The notes beneath the pieces were generated by a model. The model did not search any database, had not been told where the DNA came from, and saw only the letters and a list, made by a program, of their open reading frames with translations. A DNA stretch of 64,000 nt from Klebsiella sp. RHBSTW-00484 (lineage in GTDB: Bacteria; Pseudomonadota; Gammaproteobacteria; Enterobacterales; Enterobacteriaceae), in assembly GCF_013705725.1 (NCBI RefSeq), contig NZ_CP055481.1, forward strand, positions 2,480,001 to 2,544,000, written 5' to 3'. The position numbers and the translations under genes are program-made. The first letter of the stretch is position 1. Each line of letters starts with the position of its first letter. Positions 1-10,079 of this stretch are shown here, piece by piece.

Positions 1-1293
1 CTCAAACTGCTGCATGCTGATCGTACCTTGCTCCAGAGCCGCCTTCACTTCATTGATATAGACGGTGCCAACGAAGACGTTATCGGAAATCGACGACAGC
101 AGACCGTTAAACAGATAAAACAGCGACAGCTGAGCGTGCGGCGAGGCCTGCAGGACAAAGTCAATCACCGGGGCAAACAGGTGCTGATCGATAATCACTG
201 CCACTATGGCGAAAAAGACCGTCAGCAGTGCTGTAAATGGCAGGGCCTCGGTAAACGCTTTGCCGATAGCGTGTTCATCGGTTATCCCGGAGAAAGTGGT
301 AGCCAGAATGATCACCGACAGGCCAATCAGACCGACTTCTGCCAGGTGAAGTGCCAGCGCCGCGATAAGCCAGACGCCGATAATGCCCTGTGCGATAAGA
401 CGCAGGCGATCCTGGCGGCTACGAGTCTGACGGCTGCGATCGTCGAAATCTTGCAGCACCTTACGCACGGTGGGCGGCAGCGCTTCGCCATAGCCAAAGA
501 TACGGAATTTCTCCAGCAGCAGGCAGGTGACCATGCCGCACGCGAATACTGGCAGCGTGACCGGAATCATGCGCAAGAAGAACTCACCAAACTGCCAGCC
601 TGCGGCTTTGGCGATAATCAGGTTCTGCGGCTCGCCAACCATGGTCATCACGCCGCCAAGTGCAGTACCAACGCCAGCATGCATCATCAGGCTGCGTAGG
701 AAACCGCGAAATTGTTCCAGCACATCGCGATAGTGCTGATCGATATGGCTATCATCGAGCAGGTCGTCATCGTCCGGGCGTGCAGACGCTGCTTTGTGAT
801 AAATCCCATAGAATCCGACGGCAACGCTAATCACCACCGCCACGACGGTCAAGGCATCAAGGAAGGCCGAAAGAAAGGCTGATGCAACGCAGAATGCTAG
901 TGATAACAGCATCTTGCTGCGAATACCTAATAACAGTCGGGTGAAAATGAATAGCAGCAGCTGTTTCATGAAGTAGATACCTGCCACCATGAACATCAGC
1001 AGCAGCAGGACTTCAAGATTACTGGCAACCTCGTCCCGGATATGCCCCGGACTCGTCATACCAATAAAAACAGCTTCAATGGCCAACAGGCCGCCTGGCA
1101 GCAGCGGATAACATTTGAGAGCCATGGCCAGGGTGAAGATAAATTCGATAACCAGCAACCATCCGGCAACAAACGGATGAAGAAAAAATACTATCGGGTT
1201 AATAATCAAGAAAATGATGAGAGTGAGCTTATACCAGTCCGGGGACTGGCCAAGAAAATTGCGCCATAGGGCGCGACCATAAGAGATTTCCAC
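1..1293 (-). CDS. nhaB: Na+/H+ antiporter NhaB (3' end beyond window)
   Basis: Inner-membrane antiporter that expels Na+ in exchange for H+. The reading frame runs leftwards and leaves the window after 431 codons of the roughly 513 usual, so the C-terminus is missing. The N-terminus ([19 protein letters not shown]) and the blocks [18 protein letters not shown] and [12 protein letters not shown] match E. coli NhaB closely, and hydrophobic segments alternate with short loops. I chose the GTG at 1293 because family members begin at the equivalent of MEIS. An ATG at 1302 (MPVVEIS) is the alternative and has GGAG a few bases upstream. It is read divergently from fadR, as in E. coli. Identity is certain; only the start is open. 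Confidence 0.95.
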   Translation of the reverse strand, partial: MEISYGRALWRNFLGQSPDWYKLTLIIFLIINPIVFFLHPFVAGWLLVIEFIFTLAMALKCYPLLPGGLLAIEAVFIGMTSPGHIRDEVASNLEVLLLLMFMVAGIYFMKQLLLFIFTRLLLGIRSKMLLSLAFCVASAFLSAFLDALTVVAVVISVAVGFYGIYHKAASARPDDDDLLDDSHIDQHYRDVLEQFRGFLRSLMMHAGVGTALGGVMTMVGEPQNLIIAKAAGWQFGEFFLRMIPVTLPVFACGMVTCLLLEKFRIFGYGEALPPTVRKVLQDFDDRSRQTRSRQDRLRLIAQGIIGVWLIAALALHLAEVGLIGLSVIILATTFSGITDEHAIGKAFTEALPFTALLTVFFAIVAVIIDQHLFAPVIDFVLQASPHAQLSLFYLFNGLLSSISDNVFVGTVYINEVKAALEQGTISMQQFE

Positions 1294-1365
1294 AACAGGC
1301 ATCCTTTCTCCGTTCTCCGTTAAAATTGAAACATGATTTTATACGTTACTATATGCAAGATTACC

Positions 1366-1389
1366 AGTTGCGCAAAAAGGGGCGCAACT
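1366..1389. promoter_or_regulatory. 8-bp inverted repeat in nhaB/fadR divergent region
   Basis: AGTTGCGC and GCGCAACT form a perfect 8-bp inverted repeat around an 8-base centre in the 252-bp gap between the two divergent genes. It could be an operator or an RNA hairpin in the nhaB leader. No family-specific motif was recognised. Confidence 0.35.
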
Positions 1390-1498
1390 TTCTTCGCATC
1401 GCGTTCATATGGAAGTGAAAGTGTGAAATGAAAAGTTGAAAATGAAACGGCGATCCCTTTTTAATTACTTTCAGGCGCTATCTGCTCTATAGCGGCTC

Positions 1499-1507
1499 TG
1501 GTATGAT
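1499..1507 (+). promoter_or_regulatory. Putative extended -10 promoter of fadR
   Basis: TGGTATGAT fits an extended -10 element (TGn-TATGAT) about 40 bases before the fadR start. No good -35 hexamer is visible at 16-18 bases upstream, as expected when an extended -10 compensates. The assignment rests on motif inspection only. Confidence 0.4.
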
Positions 1508-1545
1508 GAGTAGAATTTGCAACGCTGTGTAATGGAAATCTTATT

Positions 1546-2265
1546 ATGGTCATTAAGGCGCAAAGCCCAGCGGGTTTCGCTGAAGAGTACATCATTGAAA
1601 GTATCTGGAATAACCGTTTTCCTCCCGGCACGATCCTTCCCGCCGAACGTGAACTTTCTGAACTGATTGGTGTGACCCGTACAACCCTACGTGAAGTGTT
1701 GCAGCGCCTGGCCCGCGATGGCTGGTTGACCATTCAGCATGGCAAACCTACGAAGGTGAATAATTTCTGGGAAACCTCAGGGCTTAATATTCTTGAAACC
1801 CTGGCGCGCCTTGATCACGATAGCGTGCCACAGCTGATTGATAATCTGCTGTCGGTTCGCACCAATATTTCAACTATCTTCATTCGCACCGCTTTCCGTC
1901 AACATCCGGACAAAGCGCTGGAAGTGCTGGCTCGGGCGCGCGAAATCGAAGATCATGCCGATGCCTTTGCTGAGCTGGATTACAACGTTTTCCGCGGTTT
2001 GGCTTTTGCTTCAGGCAACCCGATTTATGGTCTGATCATCAATGGGATGAAGGGGCTGTATACCCGAATTGGCCGCCACTACTTTGCTAATCCGGAAGCG
2101 CGTAGCCTGGCGCTTGGCTTCTATCACCAGTTGGCGAAAGTGTGTGAAGAGGGCCTACATGAACAGGTTTATGAAATCGTGCGTCGCTACGGGCATGACA
2201 GCGGTGAGATTTGGCACCGTATGCAGAAAAACCTGCCGGGCGACTTAGCCATGAATATGCGTTAA
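1546..2265 (+). CDS. fadR: Fatty acid metabolism regulator FadR
   Basis: GntR-family transcription factor that represses fad (beta-oxidation) genes and activates fabA/fabB; long-chain acyl-CoA releases it from DNA. The protein has 239 residues, the E. coli length. The N-terminal winged helix (residues about 1-70, with [19 protein letters not shown] and a [13 protein letters not shown] wing) is almost identical to E. coli. The C-terminal acyl-CoA-binding helical domain (about 80-230) carries [19 protein letters not shown] and [19 protein letters not shown]. The start ATG and reading frame match the family. It is followed by a strong hairpin terminator shared with convergent ycgB. Confidence 0.98.
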   Translation: MVIKAQSPAGFAEEYIIESIWNNRFPPGTILPAERELSELIGVTRTTLREVLQRLARDGWLTIQHGKPTKVNNFWETSGLNILETLARLDHDSVPQLIDNLLSVRTNISTIFIRTAFRQHPDKALEVLARAREIEDHADAFAELDYNVFRGLAFASGNPIYGLIINGMKGLYTRIGRHYFANPEARSLALGFYHQLAKVCEEGLHEQVYEIVRRYGHDSGEIWHRMQKNLPGDLAMNMR

Positions 2266-2285
2266 GCAAGACCATATGATAAAAA

Positions 2286-2314
2286 AACGCCCGGCGAGAA
2301 ACCGGGCGTTTTGC
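2286..2314. terminator. Bidirectional terminator between fadR and ycgB
   Basis: ACGCCCGG (2287-2294) pairs with CCGGGCGT (2302-2309), with an A-run on the left and a T-rich tail on the right, so it can stop transcription from both convergent genes. Confidence 0.85.
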
Positions 2315-2323
2315 TTTTCAGGG

Positions 2324-3856
2324 TTATAGTGGGTTTTGCCGCGGCGGGGTGCGTTCGAGCAATTCAACGCTACCATCGGCATTTTGTTGTTCCAGCAGAA
2401 CGTCAAATCCCCACAGCCGGTGCACATGCTTGAGAACTTCACGGCGTCCCTTATCCAGCGGCACGCGGTTATGCGGCACGTAGCGCAGGGTTAAAGAGCG
2501 ATCGCCGCGCAGATCGACGTTCCATACCTGGATATTCGGCTCAAGGTTGCTCAGGTTGTACTGCGCTGAAAGCTTCGCGCGAATCTCACGATAACCCTCT
2601 TCATTATGAATAGCTGAAATTTCCAGGTAGTTATTGTGATCATCATCCAGCACGGTAAAGAAGCGGAAATCACGCATGATTTTCGGCGACAAGAACTGAC
2701 TGATAAAACTCTCATCCTTGAAATCGCGCATCGCAAAGTGCAGGGTTTCTAGCCAGTCTGAACCGGCAATATCCGGGAACCAATATTTGTCCTCTTCCGT
2801 CGGCGACTGACAAATACGTTTAATATCCTGGAACATCGCAAAGCCCAGAGCATACGGGTTAATCCCGCTGTACCACTGGCTATTGTAGGGCGGCTGGAAC
2901 ACGACATTGGTGTGGCTGTGCAGAAACTCCAGCATAAAGCGCTCCGTCACTTTTCCTTCATCATAAAGATGATTAAGGATGGTGTAGTGCCAGAACGTTG
3001 CCCAGCCTTCGTTCATGACTTGCGTCTGCTTCTGCGGATAAAAGTACTGGCTGACTTTGCGCACGATGCGCAGAATTTCACGTTGCCACGGTTCCAGCAG
3101 CGGCGCGTTTTTCTCCATGAAATAGAGCAGGTTTTCCTGTGGCTCGGAAGGATAGCGGCGCGCCGCTTCAATGGTTTTTTCCTCTTCGCGCTTCGGCAAG
3201 GTACGCCACAGCATATTCACCTGGCTTTGCAGGTACTCCTCACGGCTTTTCTGCCGTGCCTTCTCCTCCTGGAGGGAGATTTTCTGCGGGCGTTTGTAGC
3301 GGTCAACGCCATAGTTCATTAGCGCATGACAGGAGTCGAGCAGCTTTTCGACTTCATCAACGCCGTAGCGCTCTTCACATTCGGTGATGTATTTACGCGC
3401 AAAGATCAGATAGTCAATGATCGAGCTGGCATCGGTCCAACTGCGGAACAGGTAGTTGTTTTTGAAGAACGAGTTATGTCCGTAACAGGCGTGCGCCATC
3501 ACCAGTGCCTGCATGGTAATGGTGTTCTCTTCCATCAAATAGGCGATGCAGGGGTTGGAGTTAATGACGATTTCATAGGCCAGACCTTGCTGACCATGTT
3601 TGTAGGCTTGCTCGGTCTCGATGAATTTTTTACCGAACGACCAGTGCGGGTAGTTAATCGGCATGCCGACGCTGGAGTAAGCATCCATCATCTGCTCGGA
3701 AGTAATGACTTCGATTTGGTGCGGATAGGTGTCAAGACGATACAACTTCGCTACCCGATCGACTTCTGCCAGATAGGTCTCCAGCAGCTCAAAAGTCCAG
3801 TCGGGTCCATCGCTTAAACGGGTTGTGTCCTTGTTCATGGAATCAATCGTAGCCAT
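2324..3856 (-). CDS. ycgB: SpoVR-family protein YcgB
   Basis: SpoVR/YcgB family protein of 510 residues, the E. coli length, with near-identical blocks throughout (e.g. MDAYSSVGMPINYPHWSFGKKF and MNEGWATFWHYTI). In B. subtilis SpoVR acts in spore cortex formation; in enterobacteria YcgB is a stationary-phase/RpoS-linked protein of unknown mechanism. I chose the ATG at 3856 (MATIDSMNKDTTRLSD) because it matches the E. coli start and has CGAGG just upstream. The frame stays open 30 codons further 5' but that extension is not conserved. Single gene, divergent from dadA. Confidence 0.96.
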   Translation of the reverse strand: MATIDSMNKDTTRLSDGPDWTFELLETYLAEVDRVAKLYRLDTYPHQIEVITSEQMMDAYSSVGMPINYPHWSFGKKFIETEQAYKHGQQGLAYEIVINSNPCIAYLMEENTITMQALVMAHACYGHNSFFKNNYLFRSWTDASSIIDYLIFARKYITECEERYGVDEVEKLLDSCHALMNYGVDRYKRPQKISLQEEKARQKSREEYLQSQVNMLWRTLPKREEEKTIEAARRYPSEPQENLLYFMEKNAPLLEPWQREILRIVRKVSQYFYPQKQTQVMNEGWATFWHYTILNHLYDEGKVTERFMLEFLHSHTNVVFQPPYNSQWYSGINPYALGFAMFQDIKRICQSPTEEDKYWFPDIAGSDWLETLHFAMRDFKDESFISQFLSPKIMRDFRFFTVLDDDHNNYLEISAIHNEEGYREIRAKLSAQYNLSNLEPNIQVWNVDLRGDRSLTLRYVPHNRVPLDKGRREVLKHVHRLWGFDVLLEQQNADGSVELLERTPPRQNPL

Positions 3857-4074
3857 TAGCGCGCCCTCGTTGTTGATGGTTCTCTCTGTACGGAAAACCT
3901 CATAACAAGCATAGAACACGGTGCTACAAACTGCGTCCGCCAGCAATTTCTTTTCTTCGCGATTTCACAATCTTAAAGGCGTTATTCATCAATTTAATCG
4001 GAATTTTATTCTGCGGAAAAAAGAAGCGTAGCAGGAGATAGTAAAACATTGGTGTCAGGTATCACGCGGCGTCA

Positions 4075-4090
4075 TGTGAGATAAGTCACC
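4075..4090 (+). promoter_or_regulatory. Putative cAMP-CRP site upstream of dadA
   Basis: TGTGAGATAAGTCACC matches the CRP consensus TGTGA-N6-TCACA at 9 of 10 positions and lies about 90 bp before the dadA start. The E. coli dad operon is known to be activated by cAMP-CRP and controlled by Lrp. The surrounding 321-bp gap (3857-4177) between ycgB and dadA is AT-rich and holds no gene. Confidence 0.6.
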
Positions 4091-4177
4091 ATAAATAAAG
4101 CGTATGTTGAATAATATTTTCATCTGAGTTATCAATTTGTAATCAGATGATTGTTCTTTAACTATTACGGAGTCGCT

Positions 4178-5476
4178 ATGCGAATCGTCATACTGGGAAG
4201 TGGGGTGGTTGGGGTCGCGAGTGCATGGTATTTAAGCCAGGCAGGACATCAGGTGACGGTTATCGACCGCCAACCGGGTCCCGCTGAAGAGACCAGTGCT
4301 GCTAACGCCGGACAGATCTCTCCGGGCTATGCCGCACCGTGGGCGGCACCAGGCGTGCCGCTGAAGGCGATTAAATGGATGTTCCAGAAACACGCTCCTC
4401 TGGCCATCGGTCTGGATGGCACCCAGTTCCAGTTGAAATGGATGTGGCAGATGCTGCGCAACTGCGACACTCGCCACTACATGGAAAATAAAGGGCGCAT
4501 GGTACGGCTGGCGGAATATAGTCGCGACTGCCTGAAAGCGCTGCGCGAAAGTACCGGAATCCAGTATGAAGGCCGTCAGGGCGGCACCCTCCAGCTTTTT
4601 CGTACCGACAAACAGTTCGAAAATGCCACCCGTGATATCGCGGTACTGCAGGATGCGGGGGTGCCTTATCAACTGCTGGAAGCGAATCGACTGCTGGAAG
4701 TTGAACCGGCACTGGCTGAAGTGAGCCACAAGCTGACCGGCGGTTTGCGCTTACCGAATGATGAAACGGGTGACTGCCAGCTCTTTACCACTCGTCTGGC
4801 GTTGATGGCTGAGCAGGCGGGCGTGACCTTCCGGTTTAATACTCCAGTTGATGCGCTGTTATATGAAGGAGAGCAAATCTCCGGTGTGAAGTGCGGAGCT
4901 GAAATCATCAAAGCCGACGCTTACGTCATGGCTATGGGTTCATATTCAACGGCGATGCTAAAAGGGCTGGTGGACATTCCGGTTTATCCGCTGAAAGGCT
5001 ATTCGTTAACGATTCCAATTGCCCAGGAAGACGGCGCGCCGGTATCGACTATCCTTGATGAAACTTACAAAATCGCCATCACCCGCTTCGATAATCGTAT
5101 TCGCGTCGGCGGGATGGCGGAGATTGTCGGTTTTAATAAAGAGCTGTTGCAGCCCAGGCGTGAAACGCTGGAGATGGTGGTACGCGATCTGTTCCCGCGC
5201 GGTGGACACGTTGAACAAGCGACATTCTGGACCGGGCTGCGCCCAATGACCCCAGATGGTACGCCAGTGGTCGGTCGCACAGCGTATAAAAATCTGTGGT
5301 TGAACACCGGGCACGGTACTCTGGGCTGGACGATGGCTTGCGGTTCCGGACAGTTGATTAGCGATCTGATTTCCGGGCGCACTCCGGCGATCCCGTATGA
5401 TGATCTTGCCGTTGCCCGCTACGGCCGTGGTTTTATCCCGACCCGCGCTCAACATCTGCACGGTGTTCACAATTAA
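4178..5476 (+). CDS. dadA: D-amino acid dehydrogenase small subunit DadA
   Basis: FAD-dependent membrane-associated dehydrogenase that oxidises D-alanine (and other D-amino acids) to pyruvate and ammonia, passing electrons to the respiratory chain. It has 432 residues, as in E. coli. The N-terminal Rossmann motif is [16 protein letters not shown], followed by the DadA hallmark [20 protein letters not shown]; the C-terminal FAD contacts are [14 protein letters not shown] and [16 protein letters not shown]. The start ATG at 4178 has CGGAG eight bases upstream; an in-frame ATG at 4151 gives a non-conserved extension. Twelve bases separate it from dadX, so the two form the alanine-catabolic operon. 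Confidence 0.97.
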   Translation: MRIVILGSGVVGVASAWYLSQAGHQVTVIDRQPGPAEETSAANAGQISPGYAAPWAAPGVPLKAIKWMFQKHAPLAIGLDGTQFQLKWMWQMLRNCDTRHYMENKGRMVRLAEYSRDCLKALRESTGIQYEGRQGGTLQLFRTDKQFENATRDIAVLQDAGVPYQLLEANRLLEVEPALAEVSHKLTGGLRLPNDETGDCQLFTTRLALMAEQAGVTFRFNTPVDALLYEGEQISGVKCGAEIIKADAYVMAMGSYSTAMLKGLVDIPVYPLKGYSLTIPIAQEDGAPVSTILDETYKIAITRFDNRIRVGGMAEIVGFNKELLQPRRETLEMVVRDLFPRGGHVEQATFWTGLRPMTPDGTPVVGRTAYKNLWLNTGHGTLGWTMACGSGQLISDLISGRTPAIPYDDLAVARYGRGFIPTRAQHLHGVHN

Positions 5477-5488
5477 CAAGGAGCTTTC

Positions 5489-6559
5489 ATGTCCCGTCCA
5501 GTCAAGGCCAGCATTGATATGTCAGCCTTACGACAAAATCAGCAAATTGTTCGCCGCGCGGCGCCCGGCTCGCGCCTGTGGGCGGTTGTTAAAGCTAATG
5601 CATATGGCCACGGTCTGGCGAGGGTCTGGAATGCGCTAAGCGCGGCAGACGGTTTCGCCATGTTAAATCTGGAAGAGGCGATCCTGCTGCGTGAACTGGG
5701 CTGGAAAGGGCCGATACTGATGCTGGAGGGTTTCTTCCATGCTGATGAACTGGCGCTGTTTGATAAATACCGCCTGACTACCAGCGTGCACAGTAACTGG
5801 CAAATAAAAGCGCTACAGCAAGCAAAACTCCACGCGCCGCTTGATATTTACATCAAGGTTAATAGCGGGATGAATCGGCTGGGCTTTATGCCGGACCGTC
5901 TGCAAATCGTCTGGCAGCAGCTACGGGGGCTCAAAAACGTCAGTGAAATGACGCTAATGTCGCACTTTGCCGAAGCGGAAAATCCGCACGGAATTGTGGA
6001 GCCGATGCGGCGCATTGAGCAGGCTGCCGAAGGGCTGGATTGCCCGCGATCGCTGGCTAACTCAGCGGCAACCCTGTGGCATCCGGAGTCGCATTTTAAC
6101 TGGGTCAGACCGGGGATTGTACTCTATGGCGCTTCGCCTTCCGGTCTGTGGCAGGATGTGGCTAATACCGGGCTGAAGCCAGTGATGACGTTAAGCAGCG
6201 AGATTATCGGCGTGCAGAATCTGAAACCCGGTGAAGCGGTGGGATATGGCGGCATTTACAGGACCACGCAGGAGCAGCGAATTGGCATCGTGGCCTGCGG
6301 ATATGCCGATGGTTATCCCCGCTTAGCGCCGAGCGGTACGCCAGTGCTGGTTGACGGCATACGCACGACAACGGTAGGGCGAATATCGATGGATATGCTG
6401 GCGGTGGATTTAACCCCTTGCCCGCAGGCGGGGATTGGCACACCGGTCGAACTGTGGGGTAAAGAGATTAAAATTGACGATGTCGCTGCGACCAGCGGCA
6501 CCGTCGGTTATGAACTCATGTGCGCTCTTGCGCCGCGAGTGCCAGTTGTGACGCTGTAA
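5489..6559 (+). CDS. dadX: Catabolic alanine racemase DadX
   Basis: PLP-dependent racemase that turns L-alanine into D-alanine for DadA. It has 356 residues. The PLP lysine lies in VVKANAYGHGL (K35) and the second catalytic base is the tyrosine of GYGGIYRTT (Y253). The C-terminal beta-domain carries GRISMDMLAVDL. AAGGAG stands just before the ATG. It is the second gene of the dadAX operon, convergent with cvrA, with only a hairpin between. The position next to dadA makes it DadX rather than biosynthetic Alr. Confidence 0.97.
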   Translation: MSRPVKASIDMSALRQNQQIVRRAAPGSRLWAVVKANAYGHGLARVWNALSAADGFAMLNLEEAILLRELGWKGPILMLEGFFHADELALFDKYRLTTSVHSNWQIKALQQAKLHAPLDIYIKVNSGMNRLGFMPDRLQIVWQQLRGLKNVSEMTLMSHFAEAENPHGIVEPMRRIEQAAEGLDCPRSLANSAATLWHPESHFNWVRPGIVLYGASPSGLWQDVANTGLKPVMTLSSEIIGVQNLKPGEAVGYGGIYRTTQEQRIGIVACGYADGYPRLAPSGTPVLVDGIRTTTVGRISMDMLAVDLTPCPQAGIGTPVELWGKEIKIDDVAATSGTVGYELMCALAPRVPVVTL

Positions 6560-6566
6560 CTTAATG

Positions 6567-6588
6567 TGAGGCGGATCACTCCGCCTCA
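6567..6588. terminator. Hairpin between convergent dadX and cvrA
   Basis: TGAGGCGGA (6567-6575) and TCCGCCTCA (6580-6588) form a perfect 9-bp stem around TCAC. It overlaps the cvrA stop codon region. There is no clear T-run, so it may act as an mRNA end-stabiliser as much as a terminator. Confidence 0.5.
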
Positions 6589-8309
6589 TCTTCCGCCATC
6601 CGAACGCCGACTCTCAGGACGTGATCTTCCTCTTTTTCCGCCACCGTCCACACCATCCCGGCAAACTCCACCTGATCGCCGACAACCGGTGCTGCGCCTA
6701 ATAGATGCTGGACAACGTCGCCTAGCGACTGCTGCTGGTCGCGGAACTCTTCGCCGCCGTCAATGCCGTAAATCTGCGCCACATCGGCGAACTTCGCGTT
6801 GGCATCAAGAATGAAATCACCGAAGAAACGCTGATCGAGCGCCACCGGCGGCGACTGGCTAAACATTTTACCCAGTGCGGGCAGATCGCGCTCGCGACCG
6901 ATTACGCAGAGAATGTCGCCTTCCAGCAGGCGCGTGCTGCCGGTGGGGTGCAGCAGAACGTTGTCGCGAAACAATGCCGCAATGCGCGTTTCTGGTGGCA
7001 TATGCAGATCGCGCAAGGCCGCACCAATGCACCACTTCTCCGCGCTGAGCTGATAGACGAACTGTTCCCACGGATTCTCCGGGTGAATATCCAGCCCGAC
7101 GCGGGAGATAGGCGAACCAATCGGCGGCACCACCACTTTGGCCTTTTTCGCCGCCCACGATAGCGATGTTCCCTGCAGCAGCAGCGATACCAACACCACG
7201 AAGAAGGCCACGTTGAAGAACAAGCGCGCGTTCTCCAGTCCTGCCATCATCGGGAAGACGGCGAGAATAATTGGCACCGCGCCGCGCAGGCCGACCCAGC
7301 TGATGAAAATGCGCTCGCGCAGATTAAAACCGCGAAATGGCAGCAGACCGGCAAACACCGACAGCGGTCGGGCGATAAAAATCATCCACATCGACAGGAT
7401 CAGAGCCGGGATGGCAATGGGCCAGAGGTCGGACGGCGTCACCAACAGACCGAGCACCAGGAACATGGCGATTTGCGCCAGCCACGCCAGGCCATCAAAG
7501 TTTTGCAGAATGCCGTGGCGGTTACGAATCGGTCGGTTGCCCAGCAGGAAGCCGCACAGATACACTGCGAGGATGCCGCTGCCGTCCAGCGAGGTGGTCG
7601 CGGCAAAAATCATGATCCCGCCGCTCAGCGCCAGCAGAGGGTAAAGACCGGTAGGCAGCACAATGCGGTTGATCATCTGTAGCAGCAGATAGCCGCCGCC
7701 GAGACCAATGGCAATGCCCAGTCCGAACTGCTGCACGATATGCACCACGAATATCCAGCTCAGGCCGGTTTCGTGCTGCTGAATCATTTCGATAAGAGTA
7801 ATGGTCAGGAACACCGCCATCGGATCGTTGCTGCCGGACTCTATCTCCAGCGTGGAGCCGACGCGTTCGTTCAGGCCTTTGCCACCAAGCAGCGAGAATA
7901 CCGCCGCCGCATCGGTCGAGCCGACGATTGCGCCGATCAGCATTCCCTCAATCAGATTGAGGTTGAATAGCCAGGCTGCCATCAGACCGGTCAGGGCGGA
8001 GGTTATCAATACCCCAACCGTGGCGAGCGAAAGCGCGGGCCACAGCGCGACGCGAAAGGAGCTGGCCTGGGTGCGCATCCCGCCATCCAGCAGAATCACC
8101 GCTAGCGCCAGGTTGCTCACCATATAGGCGAAAGGGTAGTTGTCAAACGGAATGCCGCCGATACCGTCAACGCCTGCCAGCATCCCAATAGCTAAGAAGA
8201 TAACCAGAATGGGGATGCCGAGGCGTGAGGAAAACGAACTTAATAAGATGCTACAGGTTACTAAAACAGAACCCAGAATAAACAGACTAATGACCGCAGC
8301 GGCGTCCAA
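6576..8309 (-). CDS. cvrA: K+/H+ antiporter CvrA (NhaP2)
   Basis: CPA1-type cation/proton antiporter; in E. coli CvrA affects volume regulation at low osmolarity, and Vibrio NhaP2 exchanges K+ for H+. It has 577 residues: about 12 membrane segments in the first 400 (including [22 protein letters not shown] and [19 protein letters not shown]), then a cytoplasmic TrkA-C-like domain (about 405-485) and a CorC-HlyC-like C-terminal domain ending in an acidic tail. Sequence and length match E. coli NhaP2 nearly end to end. Stand-alone gene, convergent with dadX. Confidence 0.95.
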   Translation of the reverse strand: MDAAAVISLFILGSVLVTCSILLSSFSSRLGIPILVIFLAIGMLAGVDGIGGIPFDNYPFAYMVSNLALAVILLDGGMRTQASSFRVALWPALSLATVGVLITSALTGLMAAWLFNLNLIEGMLIGAIVGSTDAAAVFSLLGGKGLNERVGSTLEIESGSNDPMAVFLTITLIEMIQQHETGLSWIFVVHIVQQFGLGIAIGLGGGYLLLQMINRIVLPTGLYPLLALSGGIMIFAATTSLDGSGILAVYLCGFLLGNRPIRNRHGILQNFDGLAWLAQIAMFLVLGLLVTPSDLWPIAIPALILSMWMIFIARPLSVFAGLLPFRGFNLRERIFISWVGLRGAVPIILAVFPMMAGLENARLFFNVAFFVVLVSLLLQGTSLSWAAKKAKVVVPPIGSPISRVGLDIHPENPWEQFVYQLSAEKWCIGAALRDLHMPPETRIAALFRDNVLLHPTGSTRLLEGDILCVIGRERDLPALGKMFSQSPPVALDQRFFGDFILDANAKFADVAQIYGIDGGEEFRDQQQSLGDVVQHLLGAAPVVGDQVEFAGMVWTVAEKEEDHVLRVGVRMAEDEAE

Positions 8310-8401
8310 TGTTGACGTACTCCTTACTGGCGTGAAGATTAATTAAAAACTACACCATTTTAACAATCTGACGCTTATCAGGATATGCGTTAGAGGAATT
8401 T

Positions 8402-9316
8402 TTATTCTGCCAGCACCGGATGCCCGCTAATGGTCAACGTGGTGATGGACGCGTTGTTCACCAGCAGCGCCCGCGTACCGAGCGGTAGGGTGACGGTACG
8501 CTGCTCATGGCCGAAATCCAGGCCGCTGATGACAGGGATGTTAAGCTGCGCGCGAAGGTAGTCGTATACCATCGGCAGGTCATATCCGGCGTCGTAGTCA
8601 TTGATATTGGCTCCGGTAAAGCTGCCGAGAATAATCGCCCGCTGACGTGCCAGAATACCGCTGTTGAGTAACTGCAACAGCATTCTTTCGACGCGGAACG
8701 GATGCTCATTAATATCCTCCAGGACCAGAATGCCGTCGCTAATTTGCGGTAGCCACGGCGTACCGATAAGCGAAGTCAGCATCGCCAGATTACCGCCCCA
8801 CAGAGTGCCGTCGGCGCGACAGCTCGGCCCGTCTCCGTGCCATTCGAGAGTAAACGCCGGATTACGCAACGCCTGCCAGAAATGATGATCGGTAAATTCA
8901 TTAAGCGTTTCAGCGCCAAAGTTTCCGGCCAGCATCGGGCCGCTAAAAGTGATTATGCTACCCTTTGCCAGCAGGCCCATTTGAATGGCGGTGAAATCGC
9001 TATGGCCGCAAATAAGTAGAGGATCCTGCTGCTGGCGGGCGACCAGCGCCGACCAGTCAATGTGTGGCAGCAGGCGAGTCGCACCGTAGCCGCCGCGTAC
9101 CGCCAGTACAATGCGGTTTTTGCCGTCGAGAGAGGCGAGCTGGTTGATATCGGCAAGGCGTTCACTCTCAGTTCCGGCGAAACGCAGCGCCCGGCGAGGG
9201 ATAACCTCTTCGTGCGTGACCTGATGTCCGGCCTCCTGCAGACGTTGAACGCCGCGGTTCGCCGCCTCCTGGTTGATGCAATAACCTGAGGGGGCGATGA
9301 GATAAAACTGAGACAT
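8402..9316 (-). CDS. ldcA: Murein tetrapeptide (L,D-) carboxypeptidase LdcA
   Basis: Cytoplasmic serine peptidase of family S66 that removes the terminal D-Ala from murein tetrapeptides during cell-wall recycling. It has 304 residues, the E. coli length. The nucleophile is S106 in LICGHSDFTAI; the downstream Glu and His of the triad fall in VLEDINEHPFRVERML and the C-terminal GLDFGHEQRTVTLPLG. It has no signal peptide, as expected. It is divergent from emtA, a lytic transglycosylase, so two peptidoglycan-turnover genes share one intergenic region. Confidence 0.96.
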   Translation of the reverse strand: MSQFYLIAPSGYCINQEAANRGVQRLQEAGHQVTHEEVIPRRALRFAGTESERLADINQLASLDGKNRIVLAVRGGYGATRLLPHIDWSALVARQQQDPLLICGHSDFTAIQMGLLAKGSIITFSGPMLAGNFGAETLNEFTDHHFWQALRNPAFTLEWHGDGPSCRADGTLWGGNLAMLTSLIGTPWLPQISDGILVLEDINEHPFRVERMLLQLLNSGILARQRAIILGSFTGANINDYDAGYDLPMVYDYLRAQLNIPVISGLDFGHEQRTVTLPLGTRALLVNNASITTLTISGHPVLAE

Positions 9317-9411
9317 GACAATTCCTTGCTAAGAATGAAAGGGTTATCATGCCGCCTGGAGCGTTTATTGTCATCTTCAGGCGGCAAACTTCAGCCAATA
9401 AGGATAGATGT

Positions 9412-10023
9412 GTGAAATTGAGATGGTGTGTTTTTTTAGTGGTCTTGTTGGCCGGTTGTAGCTCGAAACATGATTATCGTAATCCGCCGTGGAACGCGGA
9501 AGTCCCGGTTAAGCGGGCGATGCAGTGGATGCCAATCAGTGAAAAAGCCGGTGCGGCGTGGGGCGTTGACCCGCAGCTGATTACCGCAATCATCGCCATT
9601 GAGTCCGGTGGCAACCCGACGGTGGTCAGCAAATCGGGCGCGGTTGGCCTGATGCAACTTAAACCTTCGACATCCGGTCGCGACGTCTACCGGCGCATGG
9701 GCTGGAGCGGCGATCCTTCGGTGAGCGAGCTGAAAAATCCTGAACGCAATATTTCCATGGGCGCCGCCTATCTGAGCATCCTTGAAAACGGTCCGCTGGC
9801 GGGGATTAAAGACCCGCAGGTGATGCGCTATGCGGTGGTGGTCTCTTATGCCAACGGCGCGGGCGCACTGCTGCGCACGTTCTCGTCTAATCGCCAGGAT
9901 GCGATTGATGACATTAACGATATGGATGCCGATGATTTTTTTGAGCACGTAGCGAAGAAACATCCGGCCCCGCAGGCCCCGCGCTATATCTGGAAGCTAC
10001 AGAAAGCGCTGGACGCGATGTAA
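9412..10023 (+). CDS. emtA: Membrane-bound endo-type lytic transglycosylase EmtA (MltE)
   Basis: Outer-membrane lipoprotein that cleaves glycan strands internally, making 1,6-anhydromuropeptides. It has 203 residues. The lipoprotein signal ends in LLAGC (C16), and the SLT/lysozyme-like domain has catalytic E64 in [13 protein letters not shown], then [15 protein letters not shown] and the GAAYLSIL motif. The start is the GTG at 9412 with AAGGA seven bases upstream; it gives exactly the E. coli length and MKLRW N-terminus. An ATG 63 bp upstream would spoil the lipoprotein signal. It is divergent from ldcA. Confidence 0.95.
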   Translation: MKLRWCVFLVVLLAGCSSKHDYRNPPWNAEVPVKRAMQWMPISEKAGAAWGVDPQLITAIIAIESGGNPTVVSKSGAVGLMQLKPSTSGRDVYRRMGWSGDPSVSELKNPERNISMGAAYLSILENGPLAGIKDPQVMRYAVVVSYANGAGALLRTFSSNRQDAIDDINDMDADDFFEHVAKKHPAPQAPRYIWKLQKALDAM

Positions 10024-10034
10024 GATATCCTTTC

Positions 10035-10062
10035 ACCCCGCAGGCATCGCGTCCTGTGGGGT
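10035..10062. terminator. Hairpin between emtA and the tandem membrane-protein genes
   Basis: ACCCCGCAGG and CCTGTGGGGT pair (one G-T) around an 8-base loop between two convergent stops. The T-run is poor, so termination efficiency is uncertain. Confidence 0.5.
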
Positions 10063-10079
10063 AAACGCTTCAGGCAACC

